A stretch of DNA of 64,000 nucleotides, taken from assembly GCA_003156805.1 (NCBI GenBank), contig PMHV01000059.1, positions 121,983 to 185,982 on the forward strand, read 5' to 3'. This DNA comes from Acidobacteriaceae bacterium. GTDB taxonomy: Bacteria; Acidobacteriota; Terriglobia; Terriglobales; Acidobacteriaceae. Of this stretch, positions 43,586 to 52,011 are shown in pieces. Under the pieces are notes generated by a model. That model was not told the DNA's origin. It ran no database searches and worked only from the letters and a program-made list of their open reading frames with translations. Position 1 is the stretch's first letter, and every line of letters starts with the position of its first letter. Both the position numbers and the translations under genes were made by a program.

Positions 43586-46471
43586 ATGAACATTGGCAAT
43601 CAGGTATCTCGTTCGCGAGGCAAAATCAGCGCGGCAAAAACCACGGCTTCCGTGGTGGTGGCTTTGTGTGTCCTGGCCTTCGGGTTATGCCTGCCGACCA
43701 GTACTTTTGGGTCGAAAATCCGCTCCAAAGCTGCGCCGCAAATCAGCGGCACCGTCAACATCTATCCGGCGGGCCTGGCCTTCTTCGACCAACTGGTGAA
43801 CACGATGAGTCCTGCCGAAGCCGTGACCCTGGTCAACAACGGCGCCACCGCGTTGAGCATTACCAAGATCGCGGTCACCGCCGGTTTCTCACAGACCAAT
43901 AATTGCAAAACCTCGGTGGCAGCCGGCGCCGCGTGCACGATCACAATTCACTTCAAGCCCAGCTCTGCGGCGGTGCATACGGGAAGCTTGTCGGTGACCG
44001 ATAGCGCTTCCGGCAGTCCGCAAATTATCAGCCTGCAAGGCACCGGCGTCACCAATGCGATCAGCTTTATTCCCTCCAGCCTCAACCTTGAAACTTGGCC
44101 CGTGGGTTCGGCCGGAGGCCCGGTGTCGGCTACCGTCACCAACATCAGCGGAAGCCCGGTCACCATCAGCAGCATCGTGGCGACCGGCGATTTCACCGAG
44201 ACCAATAGCTGCACCAGTCCGCTTTCGCCTTCTTCCGGTACTGCCTGCCGCATCGACGTTACGTTCAAACCTTCCGCCGGCGGAACCAGAACCGGCGCCG
44301 TCACCATCACGGACAGCGCCCCCGGCAGTCCGCACGTGCTCAATCTCACTGGAGTCGGCGGCGTTTCGAACGTAGCCTTCTCACCGGCCACTCTGGCGTT
44401 CGGAAACACCAATCTGGGCAAGACGAGCGCCACGAAGAATGTGACCGTTACCAACAACAACACCGCGCCCATCACCTTTATCAGCATCGTCGGCGACGGC
44501 GACTACACCGAGAGCAACACCTGCGGCACTTCGTTGAATGCCGGAGCCACCTGCACCGTCACCGTAAGCTTTTCTCCCACAGCCGCGGGCAAACGGTCGG
44601 GCCGCGTGACCTTCAGCGATACCGATACGTCCAACCTGCAGACTTTGACTCTATCGGGAGTGGGGGTGGTTCCCACCAGCACAGTGGCCATCAGCCCGGG
44701 GAACGCTACGCTGACTTCGCAGCAAACCGAACAGTACTCGGCAACGATCAGTGGAGCGTCCAGCGACGCCATCACCTGGGCCGTCGATGGAGTGACCGGA
44801 GGCAACGCGACGGTCGGCAAGATCTCCAAGATCGGCGTCTACACCCCTCCCACCACCGCCGGACGCCACGCCATCAAAGCCACCAGCACTGCCGATTCCA
44901 CGCAGATGGCAATTGCCTTTGCTTACGTCACCAATTACGCGGGCACGTTCACCTATCACAACGACACCATGCGTACCGGGCAGAACTTGAACGAAACGGT
45001 TCTCACGCCGGGTAACGTGAACTCGACCCAGTTCGGCAAAGTATTCTCGTTTCCTGTGGATGGCAAAGTCTACGCCCAGCCGCTCTATGTTCCCAACGTC
45101 GCCATTCCCAGCCAGGGCACCCATAACGTCGTCTATGTGGCCACTGAACATGACAGCGTTTTCGCCTTTGATGCCGATAACCTCGTCACTGCGCCGCTCT
45201 GGCAGACCAGCTTCATCAATCCCCCTGACGGCGTCACCACAATTGCCATCGGCACTACCGGTACCGAGGATATTACCTGCGACAGCATGTCGCCCGAGGT
45301 TGGCATTACCGGGACCCCGGTCATCGATCCAACTACCAACACCATGTACCTCGTGGTGCGGACGAAAGAAGTCAGCGGCCCGACCACCAACTTCGTCCAG
45401 CGGCTGCACGCGATCGACATCACCACCGGCGCGGAGAAGCCAAACAGTCCAATGGTGATTCAGGCCTCGGTTCCCGGCAACGGAACCGGCAACGATGGCA
45501 ACGGCAACGTCGCTTTCGATCCGCTCAACGAAAACCAGCGTTCCGGCCTCCTGCTGCTGAATGGCACCCTCTACATAGCATGGGCTTCCTTCTGCGATCC
45601 TCCCGTTTATCACGGGTGGGTGATGAGCTATGACGAAGCCTCCTTGCAGCAGCTCTCGGTATTCAATACCACGCCCAACGGCTGGGCTGGAGGCATCTGG
45701 AACGCCGGCGACGCTCCCGCCGCCGACGCCAGCGGCAATATCTACGTCATCACCGGCAACGGCACATTCGACGCCAATTTCGGAGGCTCCGACTACGCCG
45801 ACAGTATTCTGAAACTCTCCACGACTGGTGGCGCTCTCTCTCTGGCCGATTACTTTACCCCCTACAACCAGTATTTCCTGGTTGCGCCCGACAAGGATCT
45901 CGGTTCCAGCGGAGTCACGCTGATTCCGGATCAAACCTCTGGCCCTACCCATCTGTTATTCGGGGGCGGCAAGAGTGGCAATATCTATTTGGTGAATCGC
46001 GACAGCATGGGCGAGTACGACTCTTCCAGCGATCAGAACCAACAGACGCTGGTTCATGGCGCGGGCGGTCCCACCTGGAATGGCCTCTGGCCCAAAGGCG
46101 CATATTGGCAGAACCAGATCTACTACGTCGGTACCGGTGACGTGCCCAAGGCCTTCCGCCTGTACAACGGGCTGCTCTCCCCGGCTCCGATCTCCGAAGG
46201 CAACTTCACCTTCCAATATCCCGGCGGGCTGCCTGCGATTTCCTCCAACGGAAGCTCCAACGGCATCGTGTGGCTGGTCTGGGAGGCGACGCCGGTCCAG
46301 GCGGAGACCGTTCTTTATGCCTTCGAAGCCGATAACCTCAGCGTACAACTCTATAACAGCACCGGAACCACAACCGGCCTCGGAGTTCAGTTCGGCATCC
46401 CGACGGTAGCCAATGGCAAGGTCTATGTCGGTACTGTCAGCGAACTCGATGTCTACGGACTTCTCCCCTGA
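43586..46471 (+). CDS. secreted anchor-D repeat / PQQ-like beta-propeller protein
   Basis: 961 residues, CGAGGA before the ATG. Signal segment (A-S-V-V-V-A-L-C-V-L-A-F-G-L-C-L). Three choice-of-anchor-D repeats (~55-370; theme F-x-x-T-N-[NS]-C-x-x-x-[VLS] and S-G-S-P-Q-[IV]-x-x-L), one Ig-like unit (~375-455), then ~500 residues of beta-propeller with Y-V-A-T-E-H-D-S-V-F-A-F-D-A-D, Y-L-V-V-R-T-K, I-Y-V-I-T-G-N-G-T-F and I-Y-L-V-N-R-D. The blades resemble the quinoprotein (PQQ-like) fold. I do not see a full set of dehydrogenase active-site residues, so a binding or scaffolding role is as likely as an enzyme. The gene pairs with the phosphoesterase (38-bp gap) and precedes a strong terminator. 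Confidence 0.85.
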   Translation: MNIGNQVSRSRGKISAAKTTASVVVALCVLAFGLCLPTSTFGSKIRSKAAPQISGTVNIYPAGLAFFDQLVNTMSPAEAVTLVNNGATALSITKIAVTAGFSQTNNCKTSVAAGAACTITIHFKPSSAAVHTGSLSVTDSASGSPQIISLQGTGVTNAISFIPSSLNLETWPVGSAGGPVSATVTNISGSPVTISSIVATGDFTETNSCTSPLSPSSGTACRIDVTFKPSAGGTRTGAVTITDSAPGSPHVLNLTGVGGVSNVAFSPATLAFGNTNLGKTSATKNVTVTNNNTAPITFISIVGDGDYTESNTCGTSLNAGATCTVTVSFSPTAAGKRSGRVTFSDTDTSNLQTLTLSGVGVVPTSTVAISPGNATLTSQQTEQYSATISGASSDAITWAVDGVTGGNATVGKISKIGVYTPPTTAGRHAIKATSTADSTQMAIAFAYVTNYAGTFTYHNDTMRTGQNLNETVLTPGNVNSTQFGKVFSFPVDGKVYAQPLYVPNVAIPSQGTHNVVYVATEHDSVFAFDADNLVTAPLWQTSFINPPDGVTTIAIGTTGTEDITCDSMSPEVGITGTPVIDPTTNTMYLVVRTKEVSGPTTNFVQRLHAIDITTGAEKPNSPMVIQASVPGNGTGNDGNGNVAFDPLNENQRSGLLLLNGTLYIAWASFCDPPVYHGWVMSYDEASLQQLSVFNTTPNGWAGGIWNAGDAPAADASGNIYVITGNGTFDANFGGSDYADSILKLSTTGGALSLADYFTPYNQYFLVAPDKDLGSSGVTLIPDQTSGPTHLLFGGGKSGNIYLVNRDSMGEYDSSSDQNQQTLVHGAGGPTWNGLWPKGAYWQNQIYYVGTGDVPKAFRLYNGLLSPAPISEGNFTFQYPGGLPAISSNGSSNGIVWLVWEATPVQAETVLYAFEADNLSVQLYNSTGTTTGLGVQFGIPTVANGKVYVGTVSELDVYGLLP

Positions 46472-46533
46472 CCGCGCAGGTACGGGCCGGCAATCTCAGT
46501 AACGCGTAAGCGGGAGTCTTTGAAGTTTCAACG

Positions 46534-46565
46534 AAAAGGGAAGCCGTCACCGGCTTCCCTTTTTT
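46534..46565 (+). terminator. rho-independent terminator
   Basis: A 13-bp GC-rich stem (AAAAGGGAAGCCG / CGGCTTCCCTTTT) closes a TCAC loop and runs into T6-T8. It lies 63 bp after the propeller-protein stop. The A-run on the 5' side could make it work for the other strand as well. Confidence 0.92.
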
Positions 46566-46791
46566 GCTTTCAGGAATCAAGGAACTGGCCCAGGGCGGCC
46601 CGAGCCACACGTCTTAGGGCTTGGACTCGCGGCTCTGGATTCGTCCAGTCGCCGAGCCGAAAATTCTGCTAGCCATCCTCGTCGCCCGCTGCTAGTTCGC
46701 TTGCCGATATTTCGGCACCCCCGCAATCCCAGGCAGCCAAAAGACTTCCTGGCGCAGCAACAACGTTTTCCACATTTTCCTCAATTTCCAC

Positions 46792-46811
46792 AATGTTCCC
46801 ATGGGAACATT
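46792..46811. promoter_or_regulatory. perfect 20-bp palindrome, probable operator
   Basis: AATGTTCCCATGGGAACATT is a perfect inverted repeat with no spacer, 64 bp before the preferred start of the first gene of the second operon. Its length and symmetry fit a site for a dimeric helix-turn-helix regulator. The regulator is not identifiable in the window. Confidence 0.6.
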
Positions 46812-46874
46812 ACACGTGCCCCGCCCCGTATACCAACCCTACTTCGTGTCGAAGCGGTTGCTTCTTCGCGTAAG

Positions 46875-47834
46875 ATGAATGGCAACATCTCACACAGACT
46901 GGCACGCAACATGGAACAGGTTCAGGAAATCCGCGAAGCCGCGATCGGCGCCGCAAGAAAGCTTCCCGTCAGCGTCATCATTGCCGCGCGCAATGAAGCA
47001 AGAAATCTGCCGCGTTGTTTGCACGCGCTAAGAGGTGCTGGCGAAGTGTATGTGATCGATTCGCAGAGCACCGACGACACGGTAGAGATCGCGCGCGTGC
47101 ACGGCGCGCAGGTCGTGCAGTTTCATTATCGAGGCGGATGGCCCAAGAAGCGCCAGTGGGCCATGAACACGCTGCCGCTCGCGCACGACTGGATTTTGCT
47201 TCTGGACGCCGACGAAGTGCTCACTCCAGAACTGGCGGAAGAAATGAGTCGCGCGATTCAGAATCCTGCGATCGATGGTTGTTACGTTCAGCTTCGCACA
47301 TGGTTTCTGGGCCGTGTGCTGCGGCACGGCGGCGTCGGCCTGTTGAAGCTTTCTTTGTTTCGCAAGGGCAAGGGCCGCTACGAATGCCGCCTGAGAGAGC
47401 AGGACGCTTCCATGGCTGACATGGAAGTGCACGAGCACGTCGTCGTCGATGGCGCAACCGTGCGGTTGAAGAATCCGTTGATCCATCACAACGTGGAGTC
47501 GCTCTCGCGCTACATCCAGAAGCACGACGAATATTCCAACTGGGAATCTCGCGTGCTGTTGCAGCGCAGCGAAGATGCCGAATCCTCATCCTCGCGTCTG
47601 GGGACGCAAGCCCGGCGCCGCCGCTGGTTGAAGAGAAAACTTTTCGCGCTGCCGGGTTCGCCGGTTTTCCTTTTTGTTTATCGTTACTTCTTGCGGCTGG
47701 GATTTCTGGATGGCGTGCCCGGGCTGATCTATTGCGGCTTTCAGGCCGTTCAGATGTTTCACACCAAGGCTAAGATGTTTGAAATACGCACCCTCGAAAT
47801 GCGCTCCCAGGAAAAACCAGGTCAGGGGAATTAG
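46875..47834 (+). CDS. glycosyltransferase family 2 (WaaE/KdtX-like)
   Basis: 319 residues from the ATG at 46875 (another Met at 46911 is possible). GT-A motifs: L-P-V-S-V-I-I-A-A-R-N-E-A-R-N-L-P, V-I-D-S-Q-S-T-D-D-T, then W-P-K-K-R-Q-W-A and W-I-L-L-L-D-A-D-E-V-L (DxD-type metal site). The W-x-x-[KR]-x-x-A spacing is like LPS-core glucosyltransferases of the WaaE type. C-terminus amphipathic or hydrophobic (F-L-F-V-Y-R-Y-F-L-R-L-G-F-L-D-G-V-P-G), typical for membrane association. First gene of the compact 46.9-57.9 kb operon, 6 bp from the next gene. Confidence 0.87.
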   Translation: MNGNISHRLARNMEQVQEIREAAIGAARKLPVSVIIAARNEARNLPRCLHALRGAGEVYVIDSQSTDDTVEIARVHGAQVVQFHYRGGWPKKRQWAMNTLPLAHDWILLLDADEVLTPELAEEMSRAIQNPAIDGCYVQLRTWFLGRVLRHGGVGLLKLSLFRKGKGRYECRLREQDASMADMEVHEHVVVDGATVRLKNPLIHHNVESLSRYIQKHDEYSNWESRVLLQRSEDAESSSSRLGTQARRRRWLKRKLFALPGSPVFLFVYRYFLRLGFLDGVPGLIYCGFQAVQMFHTKAKMFEIRTLEMRSQEKPGQGN

Positions 47835-47840
47835 TTCATC

Positions 47841-49838
47841 ATGTGCGGTATCGCCGGGCTGGCCAATTGGGGAGATCGCGAAACGCTGAGCCGCATGACG
47901 CACGTGCAGGCGCATCGCGGTCCCGACGACTCCGGTCTGTGGGAGCGAAGGTTCCCTGACGGCTCTTATGTTGGGCTGGGCAGCCGCCGCCTCGCGATCC
48001 TTGACCTCTCATCCGGCGGGCACATGCCCATGTGCAATGAAGACCGCACGGTTTGGATTACTTACAACGGCGAAATCTACAACTTCGCCGACCTCCGCCG
48101 CGAACTTCAGGGAAAAGGCCATCGCTTCACATCCGCTACCGACACCGAAGTGGTTCTCCACCTCTACGAAGAGGAAGGCGCGGAGTGCGTGAAGCGCCTG
48201 AACGGAATGTTTGCGTTCTCCGTCTGCGATCTGCGCTCGGGCAAGCCCGTGTTGTTTCTGGCGCGCGATCATTTCGGCGTGAAGCCGCTGTACTACGCGC
48301 ATCGCGGCCGGCGGCTGGCTTTCGCTTCGGAAGCGAAAGCATTGCTGCATGTGCAGGAAATTCAAGCTGAGCTCGACCTCGAATCGCTGCATCAGTATCT
48401 GACCTTTCTGTGGGTGCCCGATCCAAAAACCATGTTCCGCGGAATCTACAAATTACCTGCGGGACATTACGCGACATTTTGTGACGGCGAGTTGAAGATC
48501 GAGCAATACTGGGATCTGAGTTTTCCTCGCGCCGGTGTGCAATACCCGCGTTCCGAAGCCGATCTTGCCGACGAAGTCCGCGAGAGATTCCGGCGTTCGG
48601 TGACAGGGCAGATGGTGAGCGACGTGCCGATCGGCGCGTTTCTCAGCGCGGGCCTGGATTCTTCGAGCATCGTCGCCATGATGACGATGTGCGCGGCGGC
48701 GAAACAGCCTGTGCGAACCTACACGATTACTTTCCCGAAAAAATACCGCATCGGCGAAACCACGCTCGACGATCCGAATGTGCCGGCGCGTCTGGCGCGG
48801 AAACTGGGCTGCGAGAATCACCAAATTGTGGTTGAGCCGGATGTGGCCGGGTTATTGCCACGACTCACCTGGCACATGGATGAGCCCACAGCAGATCCTG
48901 CGATTATTCCGGCGTATCTGGTGTGCCGCGAAGCCCGCAAGCAGGCGACGGTGCTGCTCTCGGGCGTGGGCGGAGACGAGCTCTTTGCCGGATACCGCAA
49001 GTACTCCGCGCATTATTGGGCGCAGGCATATCAGAAAATGCCCGCGCCTCTGAGAACACTGGCGGAGGCGGGACTGGGCGCTCTGCCTGGACTGCGCGGT
49101 ACGGTGCTGAAAGGAACAGTCCGGCTGGCCAAGAAGATGGCGCGCAGCGCGTCGTTGACTGCGGAAGACCGCTTCATTCGCAACTGTACCTATCTCGACG
49201 CCGGGCAGAAGATGGATTTGTATTCGCTTGAGATGCAAGACCAGCTGCGTAATTCTGACGCTTCGGTTCGTCATCGCGATTGCTTCGAAGCGGTGCGGGA
49301 CGCTGACTTCCTGAACCAGATGCTTTATCTCGACAGCAAAATCTTCATGCCCAGCCTGAACCTGACTTACAACGACAAAATGAGCATGGCCTCGTCGGTG
49401 GAAGTGCGTGTGCCGTTTCTCGACCGTGAACTGGCGGAGTTTGTGGCCTGGGATGTTCCGCCCCATCTCAAACTGAAAGGATTCTTCCAGCCTACGACGA
49501 AACACATCTTGCGCAGGGCGATGCGAGACATTCTGCCGCGGGAGGTGTTGGAGCAGCCCAAGGCGGCCTTCGCGGCTCCGGTGGATTATTGGCTCGCGAA
49601 CGATTTGCGGGAGATGGTGGACGATCAACTTTCTGAATCGAGCATCCGTAAACGTGGAGTGTTCCGCCCTGAAGCGGTGCGCAGATTTGTGGATGAACAT
49701 CGGAGTGGGAAGCACGATTGGTCGATGCAGATCTGGCAGTTCCTGACTCTGGAGTTCTGGATGAGAATTTTTCTCGACGCCGGCGCCGAGCAGCGAGCAG
49801 AAGAATTCAATCCCGAGCGGGAGGCGGCGACAGCATGA
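47841..49838 (+). CDS. asnB: asparagine synthase-type glutamine amidotransferase
   Basis: 665 residues. Class II glutaminase with processed Cys2 (M-C-G-I-A-G-L), A-H-R-G-P-D-D-S-G and Y-N-G-E-I-Y-N. The synthetase half has the pyrophosphate loop S-A-G-L-D-S-S-S-I-V (first Gly of S-G-G is Ala) and S-G-V-G-G-D-E-L-F-A-G-Y. Ordinary AsnB makes asparagine. AsnB-like proteins inside EPS/exosortase loci are thought to amidate sugar acids or related acceptors, which fits this neighbourhood. The TGA overlaps the ATG of the next gene (ATGA). Confidence 0.88.
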   Translation: MCGIAGLANWGDRETLSRMTHVQAHRGPDDSGLWERRFPDGSYVGLGSRRLAILDLSSGGHMPMCNEDRTVWITYNGEIYNFADLRRELQGKGHRFTSATDTEVVLHLYEEEGAECVKRLNGMFAFSVCDLRSGKPVLFLARDHFGVKPLYYAHRGRRLAFASEAKALLHVQEIQAELDLESLHQYLTFLWVPDPKTMFRGIYKLPAGHYATFCDGELKIEQYWDLSFPRAGVQYPRSEADLADEVRERFRRSVTGQMVSDVPIGAFLSAGLDSSSIVAMMTMCAAAKQPVRTYTITFPKKYRIGETTLDDPNVPARLARKLGCENHQIVVEPDVAGLLPRLTWHMDEPTADPAIIPAYLVCREARKQATVLLSGVGGDELFAGYRKYSAHYWAQAYQKMPAPLRTLAEAGLGALPGLRGTVLKGTVRLAKKMARSASLTAEDRFIRNCTYLDAGQKMDLYSLEMQDQLRNSDASVRHRDCFEAVRDADFLNQMLYLDSKIFMPSLNLTYNDKMSMASSVEVRVPFLDRELAEFVAWDVPPHLKLKGFFQPTTKHILRRAMRDILPREVLEQPKAAFAAPVDYWLANDLREMVDDQLSESSIRKRGVFRPEAVRRFVDEHRSGKHDWSMQIWQFLTLEFWMRIFLDAGAEQRAEEFNPEREAATA

Positions 49839-51184
49839 GTTCCACCGGCTCGGGAAGGGCTTATTCTCCGATGACGAAATACGCGGCCGCTTCGGGCGCC
49901 GACGCAACTTCCCCTGTCGATGTCTCGGCCGCTGCCGGCGCCCATGGCCATTCCGGTGTGAAGGCAGGCCGCATCGCCAGAATTCTGGCGGAGTCGGCCG
50001 GGTTGCTGCGCGGCCCCCAGCGCTTGTTTCCTCTGATTCACAGCCTTGCGCACGACAAGATCCGAATCACATTCGAACAGCGGCATCTTTATTCGTATAC
50101 GAAGACGAAGCGGCCGACCGCGGAGGCGCTCGAATCTGTGGTCCGCTGGATTCTCGACGCGCAGAGACCCGACGGCGGCATCGCGGCCTATTACAGCCTG
50201 CTCACGGGACTTTCGGAATCGTATCCGGAGGTGACCGGCTACATCATTCCCACGCTCTACGATTTTGCGCGTGCGTCGGGCGAGCAATGCGCGCTATCTG
50301 CCGCACAACATGCCACGCGGTGGTTGCTGTCGCTGCAAATGGAGTCGGGGGCATTTCCCGGAGGATTGCAGGGAAGCGATTCGCAACCTTCGGTGTTCAA
50401 TACCGGCCAAATTCTGCAGGGGCTGGTCCGCGCATGCGCAGAAAGCGGAAGCGCAGACATTCGCAACTCGGCTATAGCTGCGGGCAATTGGCTGGCTGAC
50501 ACGCAGCAGTCCGACGGATCGTGGTCGGGCGCAGGTGCTTACCAGGAATCGGCTCACACTTACTACAGCATGGTGGCGTGGTCGTTGGCAGAGCTGGCGG
50601 AATGCGCGGCGGACGAGCGCTTCGGCTTGGCCGCGGAGAGAAATCTGGAGTGGGTCCTTTCATATTTCAGGCCCAGCGGCTGGGTGGATGGCATCAACTT
50701 GCGCGGCCATCCGGATTATTTGCACTTCATCGCGTATGCGCTGCAGGGCGTGCTGGAGTGCGCCATTCTGCGGCGGCGAAAAGACGCATTCGAGGCAGTG
50801 GAAAAGCCGGCGTGGGTGTTGCTGCGCAAGTTTGAGACGGGGAAACATCTGGCCGGTGCGTATGAACAGGATTTTAAGGGCGGGCGCAAATTTTCTTGCG
50901 TTACTGGGAACGCGCAGATGTCTTGCGTGTGGCTGCGTTTGTTTGAGGTAACGCATGATCTGCGTTATCTGAATGCGGCGCTCAAGATGAACGAAACGCT
51001 GAAGCAATTGCTTCCCTCGCGGGGACGGAAGGGAATTGTGGGCGGAGTGAGCGGCTCTTATCCGGTGTGGGGAGCGTATCAGCCGCTGCGCTACATCAGC
51101 TGGGGAAACAAGTTCGTTGCCGATGCCCTGATGATGGAACAGCGCCTGAAGCGGGAGTTCGAGGGAGCCTCATGCGCGTCGTAA
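49835..51184 (+). CDS. VpsJ-like (alpha/alpha)6-toroid polysaccharide biosynthesis protein
   Basis: 449 residues. The ATG at 49835 follows GGGAGG and overlaps the asnB stop by 4 bp. Several Q-x-x-D/x-G-[GS]-[IFW] repeats (A-Q-R-P-D-G-G-I-A, L-Q-M-E-S-G-A-F-P-G-G, T-Q-Q-S-D-G-S-W-S-G-A-G-A-Y) mark a terpenoid-cyclase-like or GH88/GH105-like alpha/alpha toroid. The length and context match proteins named VpsJ in EPS loci, whose reaction is unknown. No signal peptide. The first ~45 residues are Ala/Ser/Gly-rich and probably disordered. Confidence 0.78.
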   Translation: MSSTGSGRAYSPMTKYAAASGADATSPVDVSAAAGAHGHSGVKAGRIARILAESAGLLRGPQRLFPLIHSLAHDKIRITFEQRHLYSYTKTKRPTAEALESVVRWILDAQRPDGGIAAYYSLLTGLSESYPEVTGYIIPTLYDFARASGEQCALSAAQHATRWLLSLQMESGAFPGGLQGSDSQPSVFNTGQILQGLVRACAESGSADIRNSAIAAGNWLADTQQSDGSWSGAGAYQESAHTYYSMVAWSLAELAECAADERFGLAAERNLEWVLSYFRPSGWVDGINLRGHPDYLHFIAYALQGVLECAILRRRKDAFEAVEKPAWVLLRKFETGKHLAGAYEQDFKGGRKFSCVTGNAQMSCVWLRLFEVTHDLRYLNAALKMNETLKQLLPSRGRKGIVGGVSGSYPVWGAYQPLRYISWGNKFVADALMMEQRLKREFEGASCAS

Positions 51185-52011
51185 TTCTCTGTCCGAGCGT
51201 GTACAGCGAAACCGCGTGCGCGATGGCGGTGCGGCTGGCGCAAGCGGGGTATATTCCCGCTGGCGCGTTGACGCTGCCTACGGCGGATCGCGGAACTCTG
51301 TTGCGCAAGCTGGGGCAATGGGGAGTGCGCGAGGTCGTTCGCTACGCGCGGGCCAAAATGATTTCGCGAGGGGGCAAAGCGCAGAGCCGACTGCGCAATC
51401 CCTACCTGGCGCCGCTGCTTTCGCGCAAGGGAAAAGCATTTCGCAATCTGCGGGAAGTTGCGGCAGCCGACGGCTTTCCGATCGTGACATGCAGCGACCA
51501 GAATTCGCGGAGATCTATTGCACAACTTAGAGCATGGTCGCCCGACCTGGTGGTGTTCGCCGGGGGCAGCATTTTGCGAAAGCCTTTGCTGGCTGTGCCG
51601 CGGATGGGCGCGATCAACGTGCATCTAGCCCTGCTGCCCGAGATACGCGGAATGAACTCTCCGGAATGGTCTTTGCTAAAAGATATTCCGAGCGGCGTTA
51701 CGATCCATTATATGGATGCCGGCATCGACACCGGGCCGATTCTGCGGCGGTGTGAATTTGCCGACGGCCTGCACTGTCAATCGCTGGAAGATTTGCGGAA
51801 CCGGCTTATCGCGTTCGGTATTGAGAAAGCCGCAGAGGTGGTTGCGGCGCTTGACCAGGGAAGTGTTTCAGCAACGCCGCAGCCAGAGATCGACTCCGAG
51901 ATCGGCAAGGACAATCAATTTTTCGTCATGCATGAATGGCTGCAGGCGCGGGCTGCCGAAAAGCTCATGCAGCGCAGCTTTGCGGCTGCGGCAGGAAAAT
52001 CCGATGGGTAA
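51172..52011 (+). CDS. formyltransferase (Fmt/ArnA-N-like)
   Basis: 279 residues from the ATG at 51172 (GAGGGAG upstream), overlapping the previous gene by 13 bp. Catalytic triad of 10-formyl-THF formyltransferases: I-N-V-H-L-A-L-L-P-E-I-R-G (Asn and His) and G-V-T-I-H-Y-M-D-A-G-I-D-T-G-P-I-L (Asp). Too divergent for the housekeeping Met-tRNA enzyme and embedded in a polysaccharide operon, so a sugar-amine N-formyltransferase is likely. The NRPS nearby means an amino-acid formylation role cannot be excluded. Confidence 0.87.
   Translation: MRVVILCPSVYSETACAMAVRLAQAGYIPAGALTLPTADRGTLLRKLGQWGVREVVRYARAKMISRGGKAQSRLRNPYLAPLLSRKGKAFRNLREVAAADGFPIVTCSDQNSRRSIAQLRAWSPDLVVFAGGSILRKPLLAVPRMGAINVHLALLPEIRGMNSPEWSLLKDIPSGVTIHYMDAGIDTGPILRRCEFADGLHCQSLEDLRNRLIAFGIEKAAEVVAALDQGSVSATPQPEIDSEIGKDNQFFVMHEWLQARAAEKLMQRSFAAAAGKSDG

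Larger units (their letters stand above)
46472..46874. other. 403-bp intergenic region: terminator, palindrome, no gene
   Basis: It separates the secreted-protein block from the second polysaccharide operon. It holds a strong terminator (46534-46565), about 200 bp in which I see nothing, then a 20-bp palindrome (46792-46811). An open frame runs from 46701 into the glycosyltransferase, but its first ~58 codons have no family similarity. Confidence 0.6.

Noticed and set aside
43586-46471. Assignment as a PQQ-dependent alcohol dehydrogenase
   Set aside because: The propeller resembles the quinoprotein fold, but I could not find the full set of PQQ/metal ligands or a heme domain, so only a PQQ-like propeller is claimed.
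46701-46874. N-terminal extension of the GT2 protein from an upstream start
   Set aside because: The extra ~58 residues (Pro/His/Phe-rich) do not belong to the GT2 fold and would read through the palindrome region.
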